Shown: piece by piece, positions 1-11,640 of the stretch
Numbering within the stretch: position 1 is the stretch's first letter
Layout of the letters: every line of letters begins with the position of its first letter
NCBI RefSeq assembly: GCF_032854445.1
Contig: NC_088306.1
Span: 1,058,501 to 1,122,500 of the forward strand
DNA from: Liolophura sinensis
Lineage: Eukaryota > Mollusca > Polyplacophora > Chitonida > Chitonidae
Direction: 5' to 3'
Length of the DNA: 64,000 bases
Position numbers and translations under genes: made by a program
The notes under the pieces: generated by a model
Database searches by the model: none
What the model was told of the DNA's origin: nothing
The model's input: only the letters and a program-made list of their open reading frames with translations

Positions 1-61
1 CACCTCTACAACCAATATTCTGAAACATTCTGACATAAGTATGTGGATCATAATAAAGATG

Positions 62-213
62 GAAGGTCTGCCTGAAACCTGCGGATGGTCATAGGTTTCC
101 TCCCGGGCTCTGCCCGGTTTCCTCCCACCATAATGCTGTCCGCTGTCATATAAATGAAATATTCTTGAGTATGGCTTAAAACACCAATCAAATAAATAAA
201 TAAATAAATAAAA
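62..213 (+). mobile_element. V-type SINE, 5'-truncated copy
   Basis: It carries the body GGTTTCCTCCCGGGCTCTGC and CGGTTTCCTCCCACCATAAT, then the AAATATTCTTGAGTATGGC segment and an (AAATA)n tail. The tRNA-like head is missing. The GGTTTCCTCC pair resembles the V-domain of V-SINEs such as molluscan RUDI. The sequence left of it (1-40) belongs to another dispersed repeat. Confidence 0.8.
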
Positions 214-329
214 CATCAAATAAATGATCAAATAAAATACAACTATATGTAGTATGCTGAACACATTTTTGGCCTTTGTTCAAGGCCACTATGACATATC
301 ATACTTTACTATCACAAGAGTTCTACAAT

Positions 330-737
330 GAATGAACGCAATGTGGTATTAAAGCACAGATTCCTGGACAGCACTATCAAGGGGCCACCTACAATACTCT
401 GGTACCACTGGATGACTGCAGCAATGAGTGCAAAGTGTCACCAATGAAAACACATATTCTTGGGCCACCTCTTCAAACAGCCGCTTCAATGCTATTACTA
501 GAGTACCACAATCACTGAAGGCATTATGGTATTCAAGCACTACTTCCTGGCCTGCACTATGGGCCACACACAGTATTCTGGAAACGCTGGACTGCAAGAA
601 TGAACACAAAGTGGCATTTAAGTATAGCACAGATTCCTTTGAACTCTTCATGTGTACATTCCGCACCACTAATGGGGAAACAAATGGTACTCTGGTGCGA
701 CTCCAGTACCACAATGGAAACAATGTGGTATTAAAAT
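330..737. repeat. Degenerate fringe of the 93-bp array
   Basis: Diverged units are recognisable by GTGGTATTAAAG-like starts and CAGCACTATCAAGGGG/GCATTATCAATGGG cores. They show the decay gradient expected at the edge of an older array whose centre was homogenised recently. Confidence 0.7.
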
Positions 738-1983
738 AGGGGTTCCTATAGGCAGCATTATCAATGGGAAACAAACGGTTAACTCTGATATGACTCCAGC
801 ACCGCTGTGGAGAGAAACTGGTATTAAAGCAGGGATTTCTATAGGCAGCATTATCAATGGGAAACAAACACTTAACTCTGGTATGACTCCAGCACCACTA
901 CGGAGAGAAACTGGTATTAAAGCAGGGATTTCTATAGGCAGCATTATCAATGGGAAACAAACGGTTAACTCTGATACGACTCCAGCACCACTACAGAGAG
1001 AAACTGGTATTAAAGCAGGGATTTCTATAGGCAGCATTATCAATGGGAAACAAACGGTTAACTCTGATATGACTCCAGCAACACTACAGAGAGAAACTGG
1101 TATTAAAGCAGGGATTTCTATAGGCAGCATTATCAATGGGAAACAAACGGTTAACTCTGATATGACTCCAGCACCGCTGTGGAGAGAAACTGGTATTAAA
1201 GCAGGGATTTCTATAGGCAGCATTATCAATGGGAAACAAACACTTAACTCTGGTATGACTCCAGCACCACTACGGAGAGAAACTGGTATTAAAGCAGGGA
1301 TTTCTATAGGCAGCATTATCAATGGGAAACAAACGGTTAACTCTGATATGACTCCAGCACCGCTGTGGAGAGAAACTGGTATTAAAGCAGGGATTTCTAT
1401 AGGCAGCATTATCAATGGGAAACAAACGGTTAACTCTGATATGACTCCAGCACCACTACGGAGAGAAACTGGTATTAAAGCAGGGATTTCTATAGGCAGC
1501 ATTATCAATGGGAAACAAACGGTTAACTCTGATATGACTCCAGCACCACTACAGAGAGAAACTGGTATTAAAGCAGGGATTTCTATAGGCAGCATTATCA
1601 ATGGGAAACAAACGGTTAACTCTGATATGACTCCAGCACCACTACGGAGAGAAACTGGTATTAAAGCAGGGATTTCTATAGGCAGGCATTATCAATGGGA
1701 AACAAACACTTAACTCTGGTATGACTCCAACACCACTACGGAGAGAAACTGGTATTAAAGCAGGGATTTCTATAGGCAGCATTATCAATGGGAAACAAAC
1801 GGTTAACTCTGATATGACTCCAGCACCGCTGTGGAGAGAAACTGGTATTAAAGCAGGGATTTCTATAGGCAGCATTATCAATGGGAAACAAACACTTAAC
1901 TCTGGTATGACTGAAGCACCGCTGTGGAGAGAAACTGTATTAAAGCAGGGATTTCTATTGGCAGCATTATCAATGGGAAACAA
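738..1983. repeat. 93-bp minisatellite, about 13 copies
   Basis: Direct tandem repeats of 93 bp are anchored by ATGACTCCAGCACC at 790, 883, 976 and onward to 1907. Units differ by a few substitutions (CTGTGG, CTACGG or CTACAG; ACGGTTAAC or ACACTTAAC), and one extra G at about 1684 makes a 94-bp unit. Because 93 is divisible by three and the unit lacks stops in some frames, both strands show frames of about 300 codons that end at the inserted base. Older, diverged copies extend left (about 330-737) and right (to about 2180). Confidence 0.97.
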
Positions 1984-4165
1984 ATGGTATTCGGGTAACT
2001 CTTAAGTACCACAATGAACACAATACTGTATTAATTAAGCCCTACACAGATTCTCGGCAATCTGAAGATATACATTTCTGCACAATCAGTGGGAAAAAAT
2101 GGTTACTAGTATCTGGTACCAGAAATATAAGGTACTAAATCCTGGAACTCTGTTCTGTTCAGCACCGGCAAGACTACCGTGGTACAACAAAAAATGTCTT
2201 CATCAAAACGGCCAGTTACATAGGCCGGTAATACTGTAGTGAAAATGTTATCTGTCAGAGCTATGTCATGACAAAGTGCGTGTGCAAGGCTGCGAAGTGC
2301 ATTAGACGGCGAGACATTTTAGTACCTGTGTATTCATATGTGTACATGTGTTGATCGTATCATCAGCGTATCTAGCACAGGATCTCATCACTTGAATGTA
2401 CACGACGCAGGGCAGAGAGCGCCCATTTACCTGGGGGAGTGTGGCGTACATGGTCACATCACGCAAGCCACCAACCATGCCAGCTGTCCCAACCCTGACA
2501 CCCCACACACACACACACACCCCTGCTGTTTCCAGTCCTGCGCGGACAAAACTCCCCACATTAATCGAAGCTCCATTTCCTTTCAATCACAATGTTACGA
2601 TCCATTATTTCATTAGCGGTCGACCAAGCGTGTGTGATTGTGACTGAGCGTGTCATCCACCTTGTTACATGGCTATAGGTGGGTAAGCCTGAGAGGAACC
2701 ATCATGCTGGGGCTTTCACACATTAGCCGAACGCTTGTAGCAAGCACAAAAATCACCTGAAGGGAAGGAAGTAGGGAAAATAACCACTGGGCAAGAGAAT
2801 AAGGGTTGGGGGGGGGGGGGGGGGGGGCGCTCTCTTGAGCACAGTAAATCTTCAACCCTTTTCAACTACAGTAATAATATAATAATGATGCACTTTCTGA
2901 AATGTGATTTAGGCACATCATTATTATGAAAATGACACAAAAACTCAGATCTTGTCAAGAATGAGGAGTTCTTGAGGAATGTGTAGGTACCAAATTTGGA
3001 AGGCCTATGTAAATTACTAAATTATTTAAACCGGACAAAGCCCGGGGAAAACCCACAACAATCTGCACGTTGCCAACTGACCTTTCCAAATACGGCTGCG
3101 AGAGGAAGCCGGCATGACTGCATTCGTGTAAGATTCCTCAAATAGTTTTTTAAGAAATCCATAAATTCACAAGTAATACACACGGATGTCTAATACTAGA
3201 TCAAGATGACCCCCACTGCATTCACAGGGCAGCAAAATAAATTGCTTACTTAGAAAGATGGCATTAATCTAACCTTTAATAAACTGAGAATTTATTTTCA
3301 AGGAAATTTTCACCCTGAAATCTTTCAACAACCTGGTGGCCGTTATTAAACGACAACAGTGACTATATGAGAAAATGAAGACATGAAATCAAAAATGCAC
3401 CCATAACTACATCCTAACAAAGTAAAGCTAAATACATGTATGTGGTTCCTCACATTACACCTTGAAATATTCAATCCATTTCTGTAAAAGAAGCATCTTT
3501 CTGGCAAAGCTTTCCCACATTCAGAAAATGTGCAAACATGCTTCATTGATCTTTGTCCACTTCGTGATATAATCTATTTTCAATCTATTCTTATTTTCTA
3601 AATTCCTTCCAAAATGAGAAATTTGACAAAACACACCTCCAAATAAAAAAGCATTGCAATTTAGTGAGCTTGTCGCTCATGGGTGAATTGCTCGAAGAAC
3701 AGACGACAAACCCTGATTTAATCAAGTCACACTGAGGCCTACGTAATTCAATGGCCAACAGGAACAGCCAACAGGCAAGGATGTGGCACGTGAATACCAC
3801 AGATGTGCGAGGACCAAAAACAAAAATGTACGTCCCACCTTTTTCACTCAATTCGCTCACCCTCTCCTGATGTTTCCCATGCTTTTAATGTAAATTGTCC
3901 ATGAGGCAAAACATTTAATTAAAAACATTGGAACACAGCTTTCAAATTTTAATGAAAGCAATACTGTTGTTACATCAAAAATTGTTCAATTCAAATGGAA
4001 TAAAAGAGGCCAAGAGCATGGTAATCTTTCTGTTTACACCGTGGACAGAAGCCTCAGTATCCCTATAGTCTGATCTTAAAAAAACTGGTAATAAGTACCA
4101 AATAATTATTTAAGCAAACTTGTCTAGATTATACCTGTGTTCTTATTGGCTTTAAAAGTAGAACT
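1984..4165. other. CASK intron 3, unique sequence
   Basis: Apart from the microsatellite and G run noted separately, this is AT-rich single-copy sequence. No coding frame or recognisable element. Confidence 0.6.
2500..2830. repeat. (CA)n microsatellite and a run of 19 G
   Basis: CACACACACACACACAC at about 2505-2522, and an uninterrupted G run at about 2809-2827 preceded by GGTT. The G run could form a quadruplex and is prone to assembly-length error. Confidence 0.9.
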
Positions 4166-4432
4166 TTATTTATTTCTTTATTTGATTGGTGTTTTATGCT
4201 GTACTCAAGCATTTTTCACTTATACCATGGCGGCCAGTATTATGGTGCAAGGAAACAGGGCTGCGCCTGGTGGAAACCCACGACCATCCGCAGGTTGCTG
4301 GCAGACCTTCCCATGTACAGCCGGATAGGAAGCCAGCATGAGCTGGACTTGAACTCACAGCGACCGCATTGGTGAGAGACTCCTGGGTCATTGCGCTGCA
4401 CTAGCGTGCTAATCAACTGAGCAACAGCAGTA
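4166..4432 (-). mobile_element. V-type SINE, near full length
   Basis: Read on the minus strand it starts with a tRNA-like head (TGCTCAGTTGATTAGCACGC as A-box region, GAGTTCAAGTCCAGC as B-box region). It continues with the V-like domain (GGGTTTCCACCAGGC) and ends in an AAATAAATAAAG tail. It lies in CASK intron 3 in the same orientation as the gene. Confidence 0.88.
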
Positions 4433-5931
4433 CTTAACACTGGGGTTGCAGCAGTACTTAACACTGTTACAATCATCACAAAACCAAATCTTTGTAATGA
4501 AGTACCTTCACATGTACTGTCAGTATGACTCTCAAAAGTTTTGCTTTCATTCACTTGATTATTTAGTTGAATGACAGCAATTTAATCCACCAAACTGTGT
4601 CACAACTTTAAAAGACAACGCAGCAGTTTGTTCAAGGAGTCATAAATATCATAATCACTGAAATTCTCATGTCACTCAAAAAATAAAAACATTATATTTA
4701 CTGTATTTCCCCCAAATTTTTGAAGTGACATATTTTGCTTGATTCTTACAACAGTTTTCTGGGAAGATTGATTAATTTATTATCAGAGTAAGCAGAAAAG
4801 TTTGATGTGCTTCTGAAGGTGAACTTCACACACCAACTTTAGGTGAAATACACGCATGTACACTGTAGCTTATGTCCGATTTTCACAGAAATTTGTATCT
4901 AATGTGGACGGTATCAATGAGTCTGCATGAGATAGGTCTTCATTCAGACTCCAATCACCCCGAAAAATCCTTCACCCGTTCTGCCGAACAATAAAAATAC
5001 TGGGCACGACTGGTGTAAACCTTCATACATAATTAATCATATTTGAGGCACTGACTACACACTGCGCGTACGCTCCAGCAAGCGCGTTTCTCATGTCCTG
5101 CTAATGGAACAGAGACGTAATGCGAGAAATGTGGATGCTGGGCGAGCAGCCAGCCCTCCGAGATGTATCAATTCATATATGCTGATTAAGTTGATAACTA
5201 AATCAACCCAGCACTGACAGCTATTGCATTATTATCCAATAAGGTCAACGTAGAATATAATATTAATACAGGTCACCCCCCTAAATAATGACATTATTCA
5301 GCTTTATTAAATGATAACTAGAGAAATCAGAAGACAAAAAAAAAATACATAAATTGAAAAATATCATGAATATCTGCTGTGATACATAAAATATTTTTGG
5401 AAACATTTTAGTTGTCTTGAGTTAACTACTTCCTGGTTGCTGTTAGTCTTTTTTTCTATTTCAAGTTACTTTTTTCTCACCTAATATTGTGTCTTGTGTG
5501 CTTATCTATGTACGCATGTTTGTTTAACGTCGTACAATTAACAATTTTTCAGTCATAAATGACGATGTTTGCTTATGGTCAAACTACACAAACACATACC
5601 ATGTACATGTACACTGAAAAAGGTGCTTATACATGTAAGCCCAAAGTTCGCCAATCTAGAAAATGTATATTTGCTACTGACTAAAGTAAATTTTGTGTGT
5701 GCTTAAATGAATTTTTCGGACAAAATGAGGGGAACATTGTCTTTAATCACATTGTATTTGTTTGTTTATTCTGACAAAAGCTGAAATATAAAAACCAATT
5801 ACAAATACACTGGTAAAGGTTTTCATTCAATGCAGCCAACCTACATGTTGCTGTTTCCGACTCGCATGCTTTTTTGTGCGTGCTTACATGAATTTTATGG
5901 AGAAAATGAGAGAGTAGTAAAGCCAACTTAC
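4433..5931. other. CASK intron 3, unique sequence up to the exon 3 donor
   Basis: Mostly unique. 5040-5260 is less AT-rich and includes GCTGATTAAG and GCATTATTATCC-like motifs. Near the donor, TGTGTGCTTAAATGAATTTT (5695) and TGCGTGCTTACATGAATTTT (5875) mark a weak two-copy duplication spaced about 178 bp. No further exon seen. Confidence 0.5.
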
Positions 5932-6037
5932 TATTCAAACACCATGTAAAGCATGCCCTCTGAGCTGTACGTCTCCAGAAGTTCCACAATGTGTGAGTGT
6001 TTCAACATGTGACAGATACTTGCCTCTCGACGCAGGT
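5932..6037 (-). CDS. CASK: CASK coding exon 3 (alpha-C helix region of CaMK domain)
   Basis: This 106-bp minus-strand exon encodes (D)[18 protein letters not shown] then [16 protein letters not shown](Y), aligning with human CASK residues about 58-93. The Glu of RREAS is the alpha-C glutamate that pairs with the lysine in exon 2. The acceptor is CATTTTCAG before ACCTGCG; the donor is GAATA before GTAAGT. The incoming phase (G+AC gives Asp) matches the end of exon 2 exactly. The outgoing TA needs one more base; C or T would give Tyr, whereas human and fly have Phe there. The usually invariant HPHIV is read here as HSHIV (TCA for the Pro codon). The next exon, coding for DGADLCFE-like sequence, is not seen between 1 and 5931, so intron 3 is at least 5.9 kb. 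Confidence 0.95.
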
Positions 6038-6488
6038 CTGAAAATGAACCACACATTTAGTTTTGGGCATATCATGGATTTTTGGTAACACAAACACCTT
6101 AGGTCAGTATTTATCAAACGTATTAAGACTGAGAACAAAAATTCAAACAGAGCTACTCTTTAAATGTTTAAAATCAGTACACTGATTCACAATGGGACAT
6201 TCAAGGACAAGCTTCATTGGACAAGCTTCCCCATTGGAGTTCTTTCCTGTTCTGAGTTTATCTTTATAACATGGACTTCCAAATTTACACGTAAGAAAAT
6301 AAGTTAAGCCGTAACTAGTGATAAATACAGGATCGAGACTGGTTGTAGAGCGTATGGTTGACAACCACAGCTAGCTGTGCGACCGCCGCGGCTAGCTGCG
6401 CAACCGCCACGATTAGCTGTGCGACCACCACGATTAGCTGTATCTCCTATAGAATTGATCTGAGAGCTTTAGATCATTTGCCTGACAT

Positions 6489-6632
6489 CAATTTATTTAT
6501 TTATTTATTTGATTGGTGTTCTACGCTGTACTCAAGAATATTTCACTTATACAACAGTGGCCAGCATTATGGTGAGAGGAAACCGAGCAGAGGTTGGGGG
6601 AAACCCACAACCATCCGCAAAGTGCTACAGAA
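6489..6632 (-). mobile_element. V-type SINE, 5'-truncated
   Basis: The copy comprises the T-rich end (TTTATTTATTTATTTGATTG on plus), the TACGCTGTACTCAAGAATAT segment and the V-like domain up to CCATCCGCAAAG. The tRNA head is absent. It lies in CASK intron 2, about 450 bp upstream of exon 3 in the transcript. Confidence 0.85.
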
Positions 6633-6940
6633 TCTGACAAGAAGCAAAATCTCTTCATACATGTAGATCTATGGTAAACAACCCCAAAGTTTGCCCAGGC
6701 AAACCAATATCACAAAATCACTTTTGGTACAGCAACTTCCATTATTCCAGAAGGCTGTCATCCTACCTCCCCAAAAACCTTAGACAACCTTTCTCACGCC
6801 TCTTAGAATCAGGCAAAATGCCAAACTTTCGGATTTTAATTTTAGATGCATTAGAAATATTTATAGTTTCATATACATAACAAATACATGTACACCTCAG
6901 GTATGAGTGAATATACTGTTGAGTATGATGTAAAACTCCA

Positions 6941-7008
6941 CGCACGCACGCACGCACGCACACACACGCATGCACGCGCGCGCACGCACGCACACACACA
7001 CACACAAA
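6941..7008. repeat. CA/CGCA microsatellite
   Basis: The stretch is alternating purine-pyrimidine: CGCACGCACGCACGCACACA, then CGCGCGCACGCACG and (CA)n. It is a candidate Z-DNA-forming tract within CASK intron 2. Confidence 0.9.
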
Positions 7009-7137
7009 CACTCCAATATACTGCTGAAATCTCAAGTTTTTATATCACTTATTGTATGTACATGTACGTTGCCCACAGTAGTTTCTACAGTTTACAACCC
7101 AGAATAATATCTTTGAATTCTTGTTTCAAAAGCTCAG

Positions 7138-8029
7138 GACAATCATTGTAATCTCTCTCTACTGTTCAATTAACAGCTGGACAATCATTGTAATCTCTCT
7201 CTACTGTTCACTTAACAGCTTGACAATCATTGTAATCTCTTCTACTGTTCAATTTACAGCTTGACAATCACTGTAATCCTCTCTCTACTGTTCAATTAAC
7301 AGCTGGACAATCATTGTAATCTCTCTCTACTGTTCAATTAACAGCTGGACAATCATTGTAATCTCTCTCTACTGTTCACTTAACAGCTTGACAATCACTG
7401 TAATCTCTCTCTACTGTTCAATTAACAGCTGGACAATCCTTGTACTCTCTCTCTACTGTTCCATTAACAGCTTGACAATAATTGTAATCTCTCTCTACTG
7501 TTCGTTTAACAGCTTGACAATCACTGTAATCTCTCTCTCTACTGTTCCATTAACAGCTTGACAATCATTGTAATCTCTCTCTACTGTTCAATTAACAGCT
7601 GGACAATCATTGTAATCTCTCTCTACTTGTTCCATTAACAGCTGGACAATCCTTGTACTCTCTCTCTACTGTTCCATTAACAGCTTGACAATCATTGTAA
7701 TCTCTCTCTACTGTTCAATTAACAGCTTGACAATCACTGTAATCTCTCTCTACTGTTCAATTAACAGCTGGACAATCCTTGTACTCTCTCTCTACTGTTC
7801 CATTAACAGCTTGACAATCATTGTAATCTCTCTCTACTGTTCGTTTAACAGCTTGACAATCACTGTAATCTCTCTCTACTGTTCCATTAACAGCTTGACA
7901 ATCATTGTAATCTCTCTCTACTGTTCGTTTAACAGCTTAACAATCACTGTAATCTCTCTCTACTGTTCCATTAACAGCTTGACAATCATTGTAATCTCTC
8001 TCTACTGTTCACTTAACAGCTTGACAATC
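7138..8029. repeat. 42-bp minisatellite, about 21 copies
   Basis: The unit begins GACAATCATTGTAATCTCTC and ends TACTGTTCAATTAACAGCT. Each unit contains a pyrimidine-rich run followed by AACAG, so on the plus strand it resembles a 3' splice site; CASK is transcribed from the other strand. The 42-bp length keeps a 174-codon frame open. Longer, diverged cousins flank it (7080-7137 and 8030-8190). Confidence 0.95.
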
Positions 8030-8190
8030 ATGGCTACTGCTGTGTATTCTTGTTCTAAAAGTTTTACATTCATGGCCCTTGCTTTGTATTCCTCTTTTAA
8101 AAGCTTGAAAATCATGGCTATCCCTTTTTATTCTTGTTTAAGAAGCTTGGTCACCATGGTTATCACTTTTTTTTCTTGTTTCAAATTATT
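8030..8190. repeat. Diverged 48-51-bp units flanking the 42-bp array
   Basis: The units follow the pattern AATCATGGCTAT(C/T)... TATTCTTGTTTAA(A)AAGCTTG and share the ACAATCAT...AGCTTG framework of the adjacent array. They probably represent an ancestral longer unit. Confidence 0.6.
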
Positions 8191-8559
8191 AAAAAACACT
8201 TTTTTTTAACTAAAAACCCTATTTTAACTATCAACATTAGTAAAGTCTGAATCATAGAACAAAAAACAGTCCATCTTAATTTCAAGGGATGGAAAGGTTC
8301 AAAGAGGCCACTTTTCACTTTGTGTTGAAAGTTACGTGTAGTTTATGTGCAAAAGACAATTTGACTCAAACTGAAAAAAAATAAAAACAAGTATGAGTCA
8401 GTTGAATGTGTAACTTCTTTGGTAATGAATACTGCATTTTAAACAAGCAAAAAAAATGGCGGGAGGGGGGGGGATCAAAAAGCAATAGGCCAGGTGGTTG
8501 CACGCCCTAGGACATGTTCAACAGCGTTCAAAACACAGGAAATCTGCATTAAACATCCC

Positions 8560-9450
8560 ATCAATTCATTTAGGAGTTGTAATTTTCATTAATGAGTTTC
8601 ATTTAAACAGCTGAAACAACACGAAATTCAATTTCTTTCAATTTACGAGGTGGAGAGAATATTTATGACATAGTAAATGTATCAATTCAGAACACCACAG
8701 CCTAGTCAAACTTCAAGATTTGGATGTTAGAGAAAATAATCATAAATGAACAGAATACAAAAAAAAAAAAAAACCCGGTAAGGCTGAATCATGAATTAGA
8801 ACCGGGGAACATCACGTTTATATCACGAGAGAAAGCTGCCGTATCTCTCCGTTTCCTGCTTTATTGTCAATTTCTACCATCCTGTCATGCTCATTCACAG
8901 CGGCATTCTTTAACAGCCTAGAAACCTCGGAGCCCACAATTGTCCGCATTGATTGGTGAAAAATCTCACAGCATAAATGGTTACAATATAAGACGTGCCT
9001 CAAAAATTGCATTCAACTGCCGCTAGTGACTAAGAGTAACGGGGGCATTTACCACCAATAAAATGGTACAATTCGATGCGCACAATGGCAGAGTGCTTGC
9101 CCAGGATGGCAACTCCTTTTATTACAGACATGTCCCCGCACCATCAATTTTGCCATTCAACAGCCGTTGTGAGAATATAACGCACAGCGAAAATTAAGAG
9201 AGCTCTGCCCAGAGGATTGAATTATGGGCCAGTGTGCAGGCACAAATGTAATATAACGCCTCTTTCGTTAGCCACCTCGTTCATTCCCCACGTCTTCCGC
9301 TCAGCAAACAGCCCTGGATTAAAACTGGGAAGGCCACACGTTTTGCTAAACCAACAAACTATGGATATGACGTCGGACATTTCACTAACGGTTCCTTTCA
9401 GAAGTTTCAGCGCTAAATCAGTCCTCTCGAATACCGTTATCCAATAAATG
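8560..9450. promoter_or_regulatory. Unique block in CASK intron 2, candidate conserved regulatory element
   Basis: This stretch of about 900 bp is free of tandem repeats and less AT-rich than its flanks. It contains several Hox/Cdx-like AT-core strings (TTTATTG near 8860, CCAATAAAATGG near 9056, CTTTTATTACAG near 9116) and GATTGATTGG-like sites near 8950. Open frames present are short and unconvincing. The call rests only on composition and motif appearance. Confidence 0.25.
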
Positions 9451-9689
9451 TGTCCAAGCTAGGTTTTACAAGAGATACCAGCAGTGAATGCTAGACAGGA
9501 AGGTGTCATCATTAGCAAGCTTTCCAACATAAAATGGAGCCACATGGTGGTACCACAAGTAAACTTTACATTAGTTGGAAGATTTACAGTATATTGTAAC
9601 TGTTGCAATTTTTTTTTTTTTTTCTAAATTATAACTTACATGTTAAATGAAAGATTGGTATTTTAAATCCATACTCTACGATGTGTCAC

Positions 9690-9778
9690 TAATACAACAG
9701 CACCTTATTTCATGAGTGGAAGAAACCATAGAAATAAACCTACAGACTTTGGCAAGTCACTAATGAGCTTTCCTTTAT
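9690..9778. mobile_element. Short dispersed repeat, family 3 copy A
   Basis: The string ACAGACTTTGGCAAGTCACT with an upstream CAACAGCACCTTATTTCATG and GTGGAAGAAACC resembles 23140-23225 (ACAAACCTTCAGCAAGTCAC and GGACAGCTTTATGGCAGAGG). It is probably a degraded SINE-like family. Confidence 0.4.
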
Positions 9779-9787
9779 GAAGACATA

Positions 9788-10047
9788 AATTTATTTATTT
9801 ATTTGATTGGTGTTTTTACGCCGTACTCAAGAATATTTCACTTATATGACAGCGGCCAGTATTATTGTGGTGGAAAGCGTGCACAGCCCGGGAGAAACCC
9901 ATGACCATCTGCAGGTTGTTGGCTAACCTTCCCACATACGGCCGGAGAGGCAGCCAGCATGAGCTGGACTTGAACCGCATTGGTGAGAGACTCCTGGGTC
10001 ATTACACTGTGCTAGCGTGCTAACCAATTGAGCCACGGAAGCCCCCA
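9788..10047 (-). mobile_element. V-type SINE, full length with tRNA-like head
   Basis: On the minus strand it begins GGGGGCTTCCGTGGCTCAAT (A-box region TGGCTCAATTGG), has a GGTTCAAGTCCAGCT B-box region, the V-like domain, and a tail of AAATAAATAAATTT. This copy best shows that the family is tRNA-derived. A B-box flanked by degenerate arms and a long extra segment make it a SINE head, not a tRNA gene. Confidence 0.9.
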
Positions 10048-10271
10048 AAAGACTCAAAAATTTAATCCCTGTAAATATTTTTAAACAAATGCTATAAAAT
10101 GAAATCCCTGAAGAAAAAAAAAAACAATCTCCTGTAAATATTTTTAACAAATGCTAAATAAAACCACCGTAAATGCTATTTACAAATGCCTCATGAAATG
10201 CACACAAACGATTTTGAAAAAAAATTTGGAAAAATGCTGAGCCTTGAAAGTCTTGAAAAAACAATTAATTT

Positions 10272-10356
10272 CATGATTGTATACTAACTCAACATGATTG
10301 TATACTAACTCAACATGATTGTATACTAACTCAACATGATTGTATACTAACTCAAC
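10272..10356. repeat. 21-bp tandem repeat, 4 copies
   Basis: ATGATTGTATACTAACTCAA plus one C is repeated four times without change, so this is a recent small expansion. Confidence 0.95.
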
Positions 10357-11582
10357 AAAGAAACTGTTCAAAAATATACAGATATTTTTTCTTACATTTA
10401 CATGAGTATGCATCTGTTGCAATTTTCCTGTTCCAAAATATTTTTAATCACAAGACCACAATGATTGCTGATATCATGTCTCCAAAGTAGTGTCAAAGTC
10501 AAGGTCAAGGTCAATGAGTAAGGGTGAAACTCTTACAATGTGACATTACGTCGCAGTGGAATGTCGCAATCGACTGAGTCAGATATTCTACCCATGCAGA
10601 CACAGAACTGGCAAGGAGACATGAAATAATCACCACATAGCAAAAGTGTCACCTGACCCATACCCGTCATTTAAAACATGATTTTTTTCCATCAAAGCGT
10701 GTCCTTAAGTTGACAGCACCTTAGCTTAATGCAGAGCGTTTTTTATAACCTTACTATAAAAATACACATTTTGGTGCAAAATTGTAGGTCATACACTGTT
10801 GAGAAACTGTTTCTATTTGCTGCAGTTTGGAAACTCAATATTAGAAACAAAATTAGATCTGATGCTTTATGCTGTTTACATGGCATTTCATGTAAGAATC
10901 TATTCACACAAATTTCTGCAAACATGAACTTTAAATGAATTTGCTTGATGTTCCTACAATGAAAACACCTGCAGCTCAAACAGAACATGAAACCCAATTA
11001 ACTAAGACCTTAAACTGCTGCAATCTTGGCCATGTAAATAAATCTCTTTTGTCACAATCAACAACGACATAAAACAGTGCATTCTATCTTCGTCCTTCTC
11101 ATCCCTGTATCCGTGACAAATGATACACTCTTGTACACGAGCAAACACATCTCTGATAACGCCTCCAATAATCAAATACAGACTACACCTCTGGAGACAG
11201 TTGTAAATATTTAATGGTACAATTTGCGCTCAATTTTCGTTGTGAGGATGAAATGGCAGATGAGTGCTATCCACATGTATTGATTCAGCCATACAGACTG
11301 TCCAGCATCCTCCCTCAACGACGACTGTTCTCTAAGTGCTCCGGTCAATATTTAAAGTTGAACATGGAGAGAGCAGTAGCCTTACAGAGTTACCTCCCTT
11401 GACCAGATAGCACATGAGACTTTCACAATCTTCAGACAGTTTAAGAAGAAAAATTGCTCTACAATATTTTTTTCTTGTAATATGGCTATATGTACGGTTT
11501 TGTTGACCAAGTTCATAGCATTACAGAAATACTAACTACTTGTGCACATCGTTATGTATCCGCAGGAAAACCGTCGCCATTG

Positions 11583-11640
11583 TTAAGTAAAATATTTTTG
11601 AGTACGGCGTACAACACCAATCAAATAAATAAAAAAAAAG
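11583..11640 (+). mobile_element. V-type SINE, 3' fragment
   Basis: Only the last part is kept: AAAATATTTTTGAGTACGGC, then TACAACACCAATCAAATAAA and an A-rich tail. Confidence 0.7.

Noticed and set aside
738-1983. Long frames of about 300 codons on both strands as a repeat-protein gene
   Set aside because: They arise from a 93-bp unit divisible by three, are open on both strands, and both break at the same one-base insertion; no splice or start context.
4194-4554. Frames of 63-104 codons around 4.2-4.5 kb
   Set aside because: They lie within a SINE copy.
1-5931. CASK exon 4
   Set aside because: No minus-strand DGADLCFEIVKR-like segment was seen; it probably lies left of the window.
7685-8209. 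174-codon frame of SLYCSINSLTI-type repeats
   Set aside because: 42-bp minisatellite translation; hydrophobic look comes from CT-rich sequence.
9975-10047. tRNA gene on the minus strand
   Set aside because: It is the tRNA-like head of a full-length V-type SINE.
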